A stretch of DNA of 64,000 nucleotides from NCBI GenBank assembly GCA_039566865.1, contig CM076959.1:10151501-10215500 (forward strand), read 5' to 3'. Shown here piece by piece: positions 50,401 to 62,909 of the stretch; the stretch's first letter is position 1, and each line of letters opens with the position of its first letter. Below the pieces are notes generated by a model. The model was not told where the DNA came from. It ran no database searches and saw only the letters and a list, made by a program, of their open reading frames with translations. The translations under genes were made by a program, and so were the position numbers. The DNA is from Aurelia coerulea (taxonomy: Eukaryota; Cnidaria; Scyphozoa; Semaeostomeae; Ulmaridae).

Positions 50401-50700
50401 TTTATTGGCTACAATTTCTATTATAAAGCGTAATGCACTCATCGCTCTCTAAAACTTTAGTTCTGCAAGTTACTTCTTTTATAGCAATATATTAGTGCTG
50501 CAGCAACAATTCTTTGAAACATTACTAGAGACATTTGATCTTTCTTTAGTCTCACTTTGGCTTCACTGCATAAACAAACATCGGTTAATTAAATGTTTAT
50601 TTTCTTAAAGAAAACAAAATTAAAACACAAAAAGTGTCAATTAAAGTACTTTATTGGGTACAATTTCTATTACAAAGAGTATTGCAGTCATCGTTCTTTA
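47460..50700. repeat. Satellite segment repeating earlier monomer orders
   Basis: This stretch again carries the ordered series CATGGGTTAATT (about 48055), TTTCAAACATTAC (about 48238), CATCGGTTAATT, two TTTAATCTC monomers (about 48520 and 48770), TTTCGCCTCAATTTATATTTAG (about 49018), the expanded monomer at 49451, and the TTTGCTGCATAATC monomer (50311). It parallels 42740-45013 and so is another copy of that block, with a different left flank (GGGCTGCAGC near 47971). There is nothing other than satellite. Confidence 0.7.
49451..49510. repeat. Expanded monomer segment 5 (+32 bp)
   Basis: This is the same form as at 41640. Its neighbours repeat those of segment 1, including the CTTCTACGTACTTTAG variant near 49370 that is also seen near 40770. 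Segments 1 and 5 therefore probably sit in two copies of a longer block about 8.6 kb apart, although segment 1's internal sequence differs. Confidence 0.8.
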
Positions 50701-50997
50701 AAACTTTAGTCCTGCCAGTTACTTCTTTTAAAGCACTATATTAGTTCTGCAGCAACCATTCTTTGAAACGTTACTATAGACATTAGCTTTTTCATTAGTC
50801 TCATTTGGGCTTTACTGCATCGATTAATTAAAAGTTTATTTTCTCAAAGAAAACATAATAAAAGCACAAAAAGTGTCGTTCAACGTACTTTAGTAGCTAC
50901 AATTTATATTACAAAGAGTATTGCACTCATCGTTCTTTAAAACTTTAGTCCTGCCAGTGACTTCTTTTAAAGGACTATATTAGTGCTGCAGCAACCA

Positions 50998-51099
50998 TTG
51001 TTTGAAATATAGACATTAGCTTTTTTATTTAGTCTCATTTAGTCTCATTGTTTGAAATATAGACATTAGCTTTTTTATTTAGTCTCATTTTGGCTTTAC
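50998..51099. repeat. 50-bp micro-duplication and 6-bp deletion
   Basis: The words ATTGTTTGAAATATAGAC occur at about 50998 and again 50 bp later, with TTTTTTATTTAGTCTCATT in between, and AGTCTCATT itself stands twice in a row near 51031-51049. In related monomers (for example 55968) the text is GAAATATTACTATAGAC, so both copies here have lost six bases. The deletion came first and the duplication afterwards, as both copies carry it. This is one of the few changes in the array that is out of monomer register. Confidence 0.85.
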
Positions 51100-54000
51100 T
51101 GCATAAACAAACATCGATTAATTAAATGTTTATTTTCTAAAAGAAAACAAGATAAAAGCACAAAGAGTGTATTTCAACGTACGTTAGTAGCTACAATTTC
51201 TATTACAAAGAGTATTGCAGTCATCGTTCTTTAAAACTTTAGTCCTGCCAGTTACTTCTTTTAAAGGAATATATTAGTGCTGCAGCAACTATTCTTTGAA
51301 ACATTACTATAGACATTAGCTTTTTCATTAGTCTCATTTGGGCTTTACTGCATCGATTAATTAAAAGTTTATTTTCTCAAAGAAAACAAAATAAAAGCAC
51401 AAAAAGTGTCGTTCAACGATCTTTACTAGCTACAATTTATATTTTAAAGAGTATTGCATTCATCGTTCTTTAAAACTTTAGTTCTGCAAGTTACTCCTTT
51501 TATAGTACTTTATTAGTGCTGCAGCAACCATTCTTGGAAACATTTCTTTAGACATTAGCTTTTTCTTCAGTCTCATTTTGGCTTTACAGCATCAACAAAC
51601 ATCGATTAATTAAATGTTTATTTTCTCAATAAAGAAAAATAAAAGCACAAAAAGTGTGGATTAACGTTCTTTAGTAGCTACATTTTATACTATAAAGAGT
51701 ATTGCACTCATCGGTCTTTATAACTTTAGTTCTGCAAGTTACTTCTTTTAAAGCACTATATTAGTGCTGCAGCAACCATTCTTTGAAACATTACTATAGA
51801 CATTAGTTTTTTCTTTCGTCTCAATTTATATTAAGTGCATCAACAAACATCGATTAATGAAACGTTTTTTTTCCAAAAGAGAACAAATATAAACACAAAA
51901 AGTGTGGATTAACGTACTTTATTAGCTACAATTTCTATTACAAAGAGTATTGCACTCATCGTTCTTTAAAACTTTAATCCTGCCAGTTACTTCTTTTAAG
52001 GCACTATATTAGTACTACAGCAACCATTCTTTGAAACGTTACTATAGACATTAGCTTTTTCTTTAGGCTCATTTTGGCTTTACTGCATAAACAAACATCG
52101 ATTAATTAAATATTTATTTTCTAAAAGAAAACAAAATAAAAGCACAAAAAGTGTCGTTCAACGTACTTTAGTAGCTACAATTTCTATTAAAAAGAGTATT
52201 GCACTCATCGTTCTTTAAAACTTTAGTTCTGCAAGTTACTTCTTTTATAGCACTATATTAGAGCTGCAGCAACCATTCTTGGAAACATTTCTTTAGACAT
52301 TAGCTTTTTCTTCAGTCTCATTTTGGCTTTACTGCATAAACAAACATCGATTAATTAAATGTTTATTTTCTCAAAGAAAACAAGATAAAAGCACAAAATG
52401 TGTGAATTAACGTACTTTATTGGCTACAATTTCTATTACAAAGAGTATTGCAGCCATCGTTCTTTAAAACTTTAGTCCTACCAGTTACTTCTTTTAAAGG
52501 ACTATATTAGTAAAGCAGCAACCATTCTTTGAAACGTTACTATAGACATTAGCTTTTTCATTAGTCTCATTTGGGCTTTACTGCATCTATTAATTAAAAG
52601 TTTATTTTCTCAAAGAAAACAGAATAAAAGCACAAAATGTGTCGTTCAACGTACTTTAGTAGCTACAATTTATATTTTAAAGATTATTGCATTCATCGTT
52701 CTTTAAAACTTTAGTTCTGCAAGTTTCTTCTTTTAAAGCACTTTATTAGTGCTGCAGGAACCATTCTTGGAAACATTTCTATAGACATTAGCATTTTCTT
52801 TAGTCTCATTTTGGCTTTACTGCATAAACAAACCTCGATTAATTAAATGTTTATTTTCTCAATAAAAACAAAATAAAAGCACAAAAAGTGTGGATTAACG
52901 TACTTTAGTAGCTACAATTTATATTATAAAGAGTATTGCACTCATCGTCCTTTAAAACTTTAGTTCTGCAATTTACTTCTTTTATAGCACTATATTAGTG
53001 CTGCAGCAACCATTCTTTGAAACATTACTATCGATATTAGCTTTTTTATTTAGTCTCATTTTGGCTTTACAGCATAAACAAACATCGATCAATTAAATGT
53101 TTCTTTTCTCAAAGAAAACAAAATAAAAGCACAAAGATTGTATTTCAACATATTTTAGTAGCTACAATTTTTATTATAAAGAGTATTGCACTCATCGATC
53201 TTTAAAACTTTATTCCTGCCAGTTACTTCTTTTAAAGCACTATCTTAGTGCTGCAGCAACCATTCTTGGAAACATTACTATAGACATTAGCTTTTTCTTT
53301 CGACCAATTTTAGCTTTACTGCATAAAAAAACATCGATTAATTAAATGTTTATATTCTAAAAGAAAACAAAATAAAAGCACAAAGATTGTATTTCAACAT
53401 ATTTTAGTAGCTACATTTTGTATTATAAGGAGTATTGCACTCCTCGTTCTTTAAAACTTTAGTTCTGCAAGTTACTTCTTTTATAGCACTATATTAGAGC
53501 TGCAGCAACCATTCTTTGAAACATTACTATAGATATTAGTTTTTCTTTAGTCTCATTTTGGCTTTACTGCATAAACAAACATCGATCAATAAAATGTTTA
53601 TTTTCTCAAAGAAAACAAAATAAAAGCACAAAATGTGTGAATTAACGTACTTTAGTAGCTACAATTTGTATTATAAAGAGTATTGCACTCATCGTTCTTT
53701 AAAACTTTAGTCCTGCCAGTTACTTCTTTTAAAGGACTATATTAGTGCTGTAGCAACCATTCTTTGAAACATTACTATAGACATTAGCTTTTTTATTTAG
53801 TCTCATTTTGGCTTTGCTGCATAATCAAACATCGATCAATTAAATGTTTCTTTTCTCAAAGAAAACAAACTTAAAACAAAAAAGTGTGGATTAACGTACT
53901 TAAGTAGCTACATTTTGTATTATAAAGAGTATTGCACTCCTCGTTCTTTAAAACTTTAGTTCTGCAAGTTACTTCTTTTATAGCACTATATTAGAGCTGC

Positions 54001-57000
54001 AGCAACCATTCTTTGAAACATTACTATAGATATTAGTTTTTTCTTTAGTCTCATTTTGGCTTTACTGCATAAACAAACATCGATCAATAAAATGTTTATT
54101 TTCTCAAAGAAAACAAAATAAAAGCACAAATAGTGTCGGTTAACGTACTTTATTAGCTACAATTTCTATTATAAAGAGTATTGCAGTCATCGTTCTTTAA
54201 AACTTTAGTCCTGCCAGTTACTTCTTTTAAAGGACTATAATAGTAAAGCATCAACCATTCTTTGAAATGTTACTATAGACATAAGCTTTTTCATTAGTCT
54301 CATTTGGGCTTTACTGCATCGATTAATTAAAAGTTTATTTTCTCAAAGAAAACAAAATAAAAGCACAAAGAGTGTATTTCAACGTACGTTAGTAGCTACA
54401 ATTTCTATTACAAAGAGTATTGCAGTCATCGTTCTTTAAAACTTTAGTCCTGCCAGTTACTTCTTTTACAGGAATATATTAGTGCTGCAGCAACTATTCT
54501 TTGAAACATTACTATAGACATTAGATTTTTCATTAGTCTCATTTGGGCTTTACTGCATCGATTAATTAAAAGTTTATTTTCTCAAAGAAAACAAAATAAA
54601 AGCACAAAAAGTGTCGTTCAACGATCTTTACTAGCTACAATTTATATTTTAAAGAGTATTGCAGTCATCGTTCTTTAAAACTTTAGTCCTGCCAGTTACT
54701 TCTTTTAAAGGACTATATTAGTAAAGCATCAACCATTCTTTGAAATGTTACTATAGACATAAGCTTTTTCATTAGTCTCATTTGGGCTTTACTGCATCGA
54801 TTAATTAAAAGTTTATTTTCTCAAAGAAAACAAAATAAAAGCACAAAAAGTGTCCTTCAACGTACTTTAGTAGCTACAATTTCTATTACAAAGAGTATTG
54901 CACTCATCGTTCTTTAAAACTTTAGTCCTGCCAGTTACTTCTTTTAAAGCACTTTATTAGTGCTGCAGCAACCAGTCTTGGAAACATTTCTATAGACATT
55001 AGCTTTTTCTTTAGTCTCATTTTGGCTTTACTGCATAAACAAACATCGATTAATTAAATGTTTATTTTCTCAAAGAAAACAAAATAAAAGCACAAAATGT
55101 GTGAATTAACGTACTTTAGTAGCTACAATTTGTATTATAAAGAGTATTGCACTCATCGTTCTTTAAAACTTTAGTCCTGCCAGTTACTTCTTTTAAAGGA
55201 CTATATTAGTGCTGCAGCAACCATTCTTAGAAACATTACTATAGACATTAGCTTTTTTATTTAGTCTCATTTTGGCTTTGCTGCATAGTCAAACATCGAT
55301 CAATTAAATGTTTCTTTTCTCAAAGAAAAGAAACTTAAAACACAAAAAGTGTGGATTAACGTACTTAAGTAGCTACAATTTCTATTATAAAGCGTAATGC
55401 ACTCATCGTTCTCTAAAACTTTAGTTCTGCAAGTTACTTCTTTTATAGCAATATATTAGTGCTGCAGCAACAATTCTTTGAAACATTACTAGAGACATTT
55501 GCTTTTTCTTTAGTCTCACTTTGGCTTCACTGCATAAACAAACATCGGTTAATTAAATGTTTATTTTCTTAAAGAAAACAAAATTAAAACACAAAAAGTG
55601 TCAATTAAAGTACTTTATTGGGTACAATTTCTATTACAAAGAGTATTGCAGTCATCGTTCTTTAAAACTTTAGTCCTGCCAGTTACTTCTTTTAAAGGAC
55701 TATATTAGTAAAGCAGCAACCATTTTTTGAAACGTTACTATAGACATTAGCTTTTTCATTAGTCTCATTTGGGCTTTACTGCATCGATTAATTAAAAGTT
55801 TATTTTCTCAAAGAAAACATAATAAAAGCACAAAAAGTTTCGTTCAACGTACTTTAGTAGCTACAATTTATATTACAAAGAGTATTGCACTCATCGTTCT
55901 TTAAAACTTTAGTCCTGCCAGTGACATCTTTTAAAGGACTATATTAGTGCTGCAGCAACCATTGTTTGAAATATTACTATAGACATTAGCTTTTTTATTT
56001 AGTCTCATTTTGGCTTTACTGCATAAACAAACATCGATTAATTAAATGTTTATTTTCTAAAAGAAAACAAAATAAAAGCACAAAGAGTGTATTTCAACGT
56101 ACGTTAGTAGCTACAATTTCTATTACAAAGAGTATTGCAGTTATCGTTCTTTAAAACTTTAGTCCTGCCAGTTACTTCTTTTAAAGGAATATATTAGTGC
56201 TGCAGCAACTATTCTTTGAAACATTACTATAGACATTAGCTTTTTCATTAGTCTCATTTGGGCTTTACTGCATCGATTAATTAAAAGTTTATTTTCTCAA
56301 AGAAAACAAAATAAAAGCACAAAAAGTGTCGTTCAACGATCTTTACTAGCTGCAATTTATATTTTAAAGAGTATTGCATTCATCGTTCTTTAAAACTTTA
56401 GTTCTGCAAGTTACTCCTTTTATAGTACTTTATTAGTGCTGCAGCAACCATTCTTGGAAACATTTCTTTAGACATTAGCTCTTTCTTCAGTCTCATTTTG
56501 GCTTTACAGCATCAACAAACATCGATTAATTAAATGTTTATTTTCTCAATAAAGAAAAATAAAAGCACAAAAAGTGTGGATTAACGTTCTTTAGTAGCTA
56601 CATTTTATACTATAAAGAGTATTGCACTCATCGTTCTTTATAACTTTAGTTCTGCAAGTTACTTCTTTTAAAGCACTATATTAGTGCTGCAGCAACCATT
56701 CTTTGAAACATTACTATAGACATTTGTTTTTTCTTTCGTCTCAATTTATATTAAGTGCATCAACAAACATCGATTAATGAAACGTTTTTTTTCCAAAAGA
56801 GAACAAATATAAACACAAAAAGTGTGGATTAACGTACTTTATTAGCTACAATTTCTATTACAAAGAGTATTGCACTCATCGTTCTTTAAAACTTTAATCC
56901 TGCCAGTTACTTCTTTTAAGGCACTATATTAGTACTACAGCAACCATTCTTTGAAACGTTACTATAGACATTAGCTTTTTCTTTAGGCTCATTTTGGCTT

Positions 57001-57200
57001 TACTGCATAAACAAACATCGATTAATAAAATATTTATTTTCTAAAAGAAAACAAAATAAAAGCACAAAAAGTGTCGTCCAACGTACTTTAGTAGCTACAA
57101 TTTCTATTAAAAAGAGTATTGCACTCATCGTTCTTCAAAACTTTAGTCCTGCCAGTTTCTTCTTTTAAAGCACTTTATTAGTGCTGCAGCAACCATTCTT
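51100..57200. repeat. Right domain: segment pair at 4920-bp offset
   Basis: Lines beginning at 51241 and 56161 are identical (AGTCCTGCCAGTTACTTC onward), giving an offset of exactly 4920 bp, about 20 monomers. Matching continues through the CAACGATCTTTACTAGC, CTCAATAAAGAAAAATAAAAG and GTTTTTTTTCCAAAAGAGAAC monomers to about 57000. Small differences exist: CATTAG against CATTTG near 56723 and TTTTTCTTC against CTCTTTCTTC near 56478. Between the two copies (about 52300-56000) are shorter variants, including two further AACTATTCTT monomers. Confidence 0.75.
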
Positions 57201-60060
57201 GGAAACATTTCTTTAGACATTAGCTTTTTTATTTAGTCTCATTTTGGCTTTACTGCATAAACAAACATCGATTAATTAAATGTTTTTTTTCTCAAAGAAA
57301 AGAAACTTAAAACACAAAAAGTGTCAATTAAAGTACTTTATTGGCTACAATTTCTATTACAAAGAGTATTGCAGTCATCGTTCTTTAAAACTTTAGTCCT
57401 ACCAGTTACTTCTTTTAAAGGACTATATTAGTAAAGCAGCAACCATTCTTTGAAACGTTACTATAGACATTAGCTTTTTCATTTGTCTCATTTGGGCTTT
57501 ACTGCATCTATTAATTAAAAGTTTATTTTCTCAAAGAAAACAGAATAAAAGCACAAAATGTGTCGTTCAACGATCTTTACTAGCTGCAATTTATATTTTA
57601 AAGAGTATTGCATTCATCGTTCTTTAAAACTTTAGTTCTGCAAGTTACTCCTTTTATAGTACTTTATTAGTGCTGCAGCAACCATTCTTGGAAACATTTC
57701 TTTAGACATTAGCTTTTTCTTCAGTCTCATTTTGGCTTTACAGCATCAACAAACATCGATTAATTAAATGTTTATTTTCTCAATAAAGAAAAATAAAAGC
57801 ACAAAAAGTGTGGATTAACGTTCTTTAGTAGCTACATTTTATACTATAAAGAGTATTGCACTCATCGTTCTTTATAACTTTAGTTCTGCAAGTTACTTCT
57901 TTTAAAGCACTATATTAGTGCTGCAGCAACCATTCTTTGAAACATTACTATAGACATTAGTTTTTTCTTTCGTCTCAATTTATATTAAGTGCATCAACAA
58001 ACATCGATTAATGAAACGTTTTTTTTCCAAAAGAGAACAAATAAAAGCACAAAAAGTGTGGATGAACGTACTTTAGTAACTACATTTTGTATTATAAAGA
58101 GTATTGCACTCATCGTTCTTTAAAACTTTAGTTCTGCCAGTTACTTCTTTTATAGCACTATATTAGAGCTGCAGCAACCTTTCTTTGAAACATTACTATA
58201 GACATTTGGCTTTTTCTTTAGTCTCATTTTGGCTTTACTGCATAAACAAACATCGATCAATAAAATGTTTATTTTCTCAAAGAAAACAAGATAAAAGCAC
58301 AAAATGTGTGAATTAACGTACTTTAGTGGCTACAATTTGTATTATAAGGAGTATTGCACTCATCGTTCTTTAAAACTTTAGTCCTGCCAGTTACTTCTTT
58401 TAAAGGACTATATTAGTGCTGCAGCAACCATTCTTTGAAACATTACTATAGACATTAGCTTTTTTATTTAGTCTCATTTTGGCTTTACTGCATAAACAAA
58501 CATCGATTAATTAAATGTTTTTTTTCTCAAAGAAAAGAAACTTAAAACACAAAAAGTGTCAATTAAAGTACTTTATTGGCTACAATTTCTATTACAAAGA
58601 GTATTGCAGTCATCGTTCTTTAAAACTTTAGTCCTACCAGTTACTTCTTTTAAAGGACTATATTAGTAAAGCAGCAACCATTCTTTGAAACGTTACTATA
58701 GACATTAGCTTTTTCATTTGTCTCATTTGGGCTTTACTGCATCTATTAATTAAAAGTTTATTTTCTCAAAGAAAACAGAATAAAAGCACAAAATGTGTCG
58801 TTCAACGTACTTTAGTAGCTACAATTTATATTTTAAAGATTATTGCATTCATCGTTCTTTAAAACTTTAGTTCTGCAAGTTTCTTCTTTTAAAGCACTTT
58901 ATTAGTGCTGCAGCAACCATTCTTGGAAACATTTCTATAGACATTAGCATTTTCTTTAGTCTCATTTTAGCTTTACTGCATAAACAAACATCGATTAATT
59001 AAATGTTTATTTTCTCAATAAAAACAAAATAAAAGCACAAAAAGTGTGGATTAACGTACTTTAGTAGCTACAATTTATATTATAAAGAGTATTGCACTCA
59101 TCGTCCTTTAAAACTTTAGTTCTGCAATTTACTTCTTTTATAGCACTATATTAGTGCTGCAGCAACCATTCTTTGAAACATTACTATCGATATTAGCTTT
59201 TTTATTTAGTCTCATTTTGGCTTTACAGCATAAACAAACATCGATCAATTAAATGTTTCTTTTCTCAAAGAAAACAAAATAAAAGCACAAAGATTGTATT
59301 TCAACATATTTTAGTAGCTACAATTTTTATTATAAAGAGTATTGCACTCATCGTTCTTCAAAACTTTATTCCTGCCAGTTACTTCTTTAAAGCACTATCT
59401 TAGTGCTGCAGCAACCATTCTTGGAAACATTACTATAGACATTAGCTTTTTCTTTCGACCAATTTTAGCTTTACTGCATAAAAAAACATCGATTAATTAA
59501 ATGTTTATATTCTAAAAGAAAACAAAATAAAAGCACAAAGATTGTATTTCAACATATTTTAGTAGCTACATTTTGTATTATAAGGAGTATTGCACTCCTC
59601 GTTCTTTAAAACTTTAGTTCTGCAAGTTACTTCTTTTATAGCACTATATTAGAGCTGCAGCAACCATTCTTTGAAACATTACTATAGATATTAGTTTTTC
59701 TTTAGTCTCATTTTGGCTTTACTGCATAAACAAACATCGATCAATAAAATGTTTATTTTCTCAAAGAAAACAAAATAAAAGCACAAAATGTGTGAATTAA
59801 CGTACTTTAGTAGCTACAATTTGTATTATAAAGAGTATTGCACTCATCGTTCTTTAAAACTTTAGTCCTGCCAGTTACTTCTTTTAAAGGACTATATTAG
59901 TGCTGTAGCAACCATTCTTTGAAACATTACTATAGACATTAGCTTTTTTATTTAGTCTCATTTTGGCTTTGCTGCATAATCAAACATCGATCAATTAAAT
60001 GTTTCTTTTCTCAAAGAAAACAAACTTAAAACAAAAAAAGTGTGGATTAACGTACTTAAG
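52581..60060. repeat. Right domain: segment pair at ~6156-bp offset
   Basis: CTGCATCTATTAATT is at 52581 and 58737, and GGCTTTGCTGCATAATC at 53811 and 59966; the offsets are 6156 and 6155 bp. Between them the monomer order agrees, including TACTATCGATATTAGC, AAAGATTGTATTTCAAC and the GTGCTGTAGC monomer. Two different long offsets (4920 and 6156) in the same domain mean overlapping rounds of segmental duplication. The difference, 1236 bp, equals the local 5-mer period. Confidence 0.75.
56337..58800. repeat. ~1234-bp 5-mer period in right domain
   Basis: CGATCTTTACTAGCTGC is at 56337 and 57571 and CTGCATCTATTAATT at 57502 and 58737, steps of 1234 and 1235 bp. The match covers 56337-56806 with 57571-58040 and about 57220-57565 with 58455-58800. 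The piece 58042-58455 differs, with AATAAAAGCAC instead of AATATAAACAC and other monomers following. The 5-mer includes one short monomer, as does the unrelated 1235-bp 5-mer at 36840. Confidence 0.7.
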
Positions 60061-62909
60061 TAGCTACATTTTGTATTATAAAGAGTATTGCACTCATCGT
60101 TCTTTAAAACTTTAGTTCTGCAAGTTACTTCTTTTATAGCACTATATTAGAGCTGCAGGAACCATTCTTTGAAACATTACTATAGATATTAGTTTTTTCT
60201 TTAGTCTCATTTTGGCTTTACTGCATCGATTAATTAAAAGTTTATTTTCTCAAAGAAAACAAAATAAAAGCACAAATAGTGTCGGTTAACGTACTTTATT
60301 AGCTACAATTTCTATTATAAAGAGTATTGCAGTCATCGTTCTTTAAAACTTTAGTCCTGCCAGTTACTTCTTTTAAAGGACTATAATAGTAAAGCATCAA
60401 CCATTCTTTGAAATGTTACTATAGACATAAGCTTTTTCATTAGTCTCATTTGGGCTTTACTGCATCGATTAATTAAAAGTTTATTTTCTCAAAGAAAACA
60501 AAATAAAAGCACAAAAAGTGTCGTTCAACGATCTTTAGTAGCTACAATTTATATTTTAAAGAGTATTGCATTCATCGCTCTTTAAAATTTTAGTTCTGCA
60601 AGTTACTCCTTTTATAGCACTTTATTAGTGCTGCAGCAACCATTCTTTGAAATGTTACTATAGACATTAGCTTTTTCATTAGTCTCATTTGGGCTTTACT
60701 GCATCGATTAATTAAAAGTTTATTTTCTCAAAGAAAACAAAATAAAAGCACAAAAAGTGTCCTTCAACGATCTTTAGTAGCTACAATTTATATTTTAAAG
60801 AGTATTGCATTCATCGTTCTTTAAAATTTTAGTTCTGCAAGTTACTCCTTTTATAGCACTTTATTAGTGCTGCAGCAACCATTCTTGGAAACATTTCTTT
60901 AGACATTAGCTTTTTCTTCAGTCTCATTTGGCTTTACTGCATCAATAAACATCGATTAATTAAATGTTTATTTTCTCAATAAAAAAAAATAAAAGCACAA
61001 AAAGTGTGGATTAACGTTCTTTAGTAGCTACATTTTATATTATAAAGAGTATTGCACTCATCGTTCCTTAAAACTTTAGTTCTGCAAGTTACTTCTTTTA
61101 TAGCACTATATTAGTGCTGCAGCAACCTTTCTTTGAAACATTACTATAGACATTAGCTTATTATTTAGTCTCATTTTGGCTTTACTGCATAAACAAACAT
61201 CGATTAATTAAATTTTTTTTTTTCTCAAAGAAAAGAAACTTAAAACACAAAAAGTGTGGATTAACGTACTTAAGTAGCTACAATTTCTATTATAAAGGGT
61301 AATACACTCATCGTTCTTTAAAACTTTAGTTCTGCAAGTTACTTCTTTTATAGCAATATATTAGTGCTCCAGCAACTATTCTTTGAAACATTACTAGAGA
61401 CATTAGCTTTTTCTTTAGTCTCACTTTTGCTTTACTGCATAAACAAACATCGGTTAATTAAATGTTTATTTTCTTAAAGAGAACAAAATTAAAACACAAA
61501 AAGTGTCAATTAAAGTACTTTATTGGCTACAATTTCTATTACAAAGAGTATTGCAGTCATCGTTCTTTAAAACTTTAGTCCTACCAGTTACTTCTTTTAA
61601 AGGACTATATTAGTAAAGCAGCAACCATTCTTTGAAACGTTACTATAGACATTAGCTTTTTCATTAGTCTCATTATGGCTTTACTGCATCTATTAATTAA
61701 AAGTTTATTTTCTCAAAGAAAACAGAATAAAAGCACAAAATGTGTCGTTCAACGTACTTTAGTAGCTACAATTTATATTTTAAAAAGTATTGCATTCATC
61801 GTTCTTTAAAATTTTAGTTCTGCAAGTTACTCCTTTTATAGCACTTTATTAGTGCTGCAGCAACCATTCTTGGAAACATTTCTTTAGACATTAGCTTTTT
61901 CTTCAGTCTCATTTTGGCTTTACTGCATCAACAAACATCGATTAATTAAATGTTTATTTTCTCAATTAAAAAAAATAAAAGCACAAAAAGTGTGGATTAA
62001 CGTTCTTTAGTAGCTACATTTTATATTATAAAGAGTATTGCACTCATCGTTCCTTAAAACTTTAGTTCTGCAATTTACTTCTTTATAGCACTATATTAGT
62101 GCTGCAGCAACCTTTCTTTGAAACATTACTATAGACATTAGCTTTTTTATTTAGTCTCATTTTGGCTTTACTGCATACACAAACATCGATTAATTAAATT
62201 TTTTTTTTCTCAAAGAAAAGAAACTTAAAACACAAAAAGTGTGGATTAACGTACTTAAGTAGCTACAATTTCTATTATAAAGGGTAATACACTCATCGTT
62301 CTTTAAAACTTTAGTTCTGCAAGTTACTTCTTTTATAGCACTATATTAGTGCTGCCTCAACCATTCTTGGAAACATTACTATAGACATTAGTTTTTTCTT
62401 TAGTCTCACTTTTGCTTTACTGCATAAACAAACATCGGTTAATTAAATGTTTATTTTCTTAAAGAGAACAAAATTAAAACACAAAAAGTGTCAATTAAAG
62501 TACTTTATTGGCTACAATTTCTATTACAAAGAGTATTGCAGTCATCGTTCTTTAAAACTTTAGTCCTACCAGTTACTTCTTTTAAAGGACTATATTAGTA
62601 AAGTAGCAACCATTCTTTGAAACGTTACTATAGACGTTAGCTTTTTCATTAGTCTCATTTGGGCTTTACTGCATCGATTAATTAAAAGTTTATTTTCTCA
62701 AAGAAAACAAAATAAAAGCACAAAATGTGTCGTTCAACGTACTTTAGTAGCTACAATTTATATTTTAAAGAGTATTGCATTCATCGTTCTTTAAAACTTT
62801 AGTTCTGCAAGTTTCTTCTTTTAAAGCACTTTATTAGTGCTGCAGCAACCATTCTTGGAAACATTTCTATAGACATTAGCATTTTCTTTAGTCTCATTTT
62901 TGCTTTACT

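Noticed and set aside
61210..61225. Poly-T run as a retroposon tail
   Set aside because: It is an expanded form of the T-run found at this place in the related monomer near 62200, with no retroposon sequence beside it.
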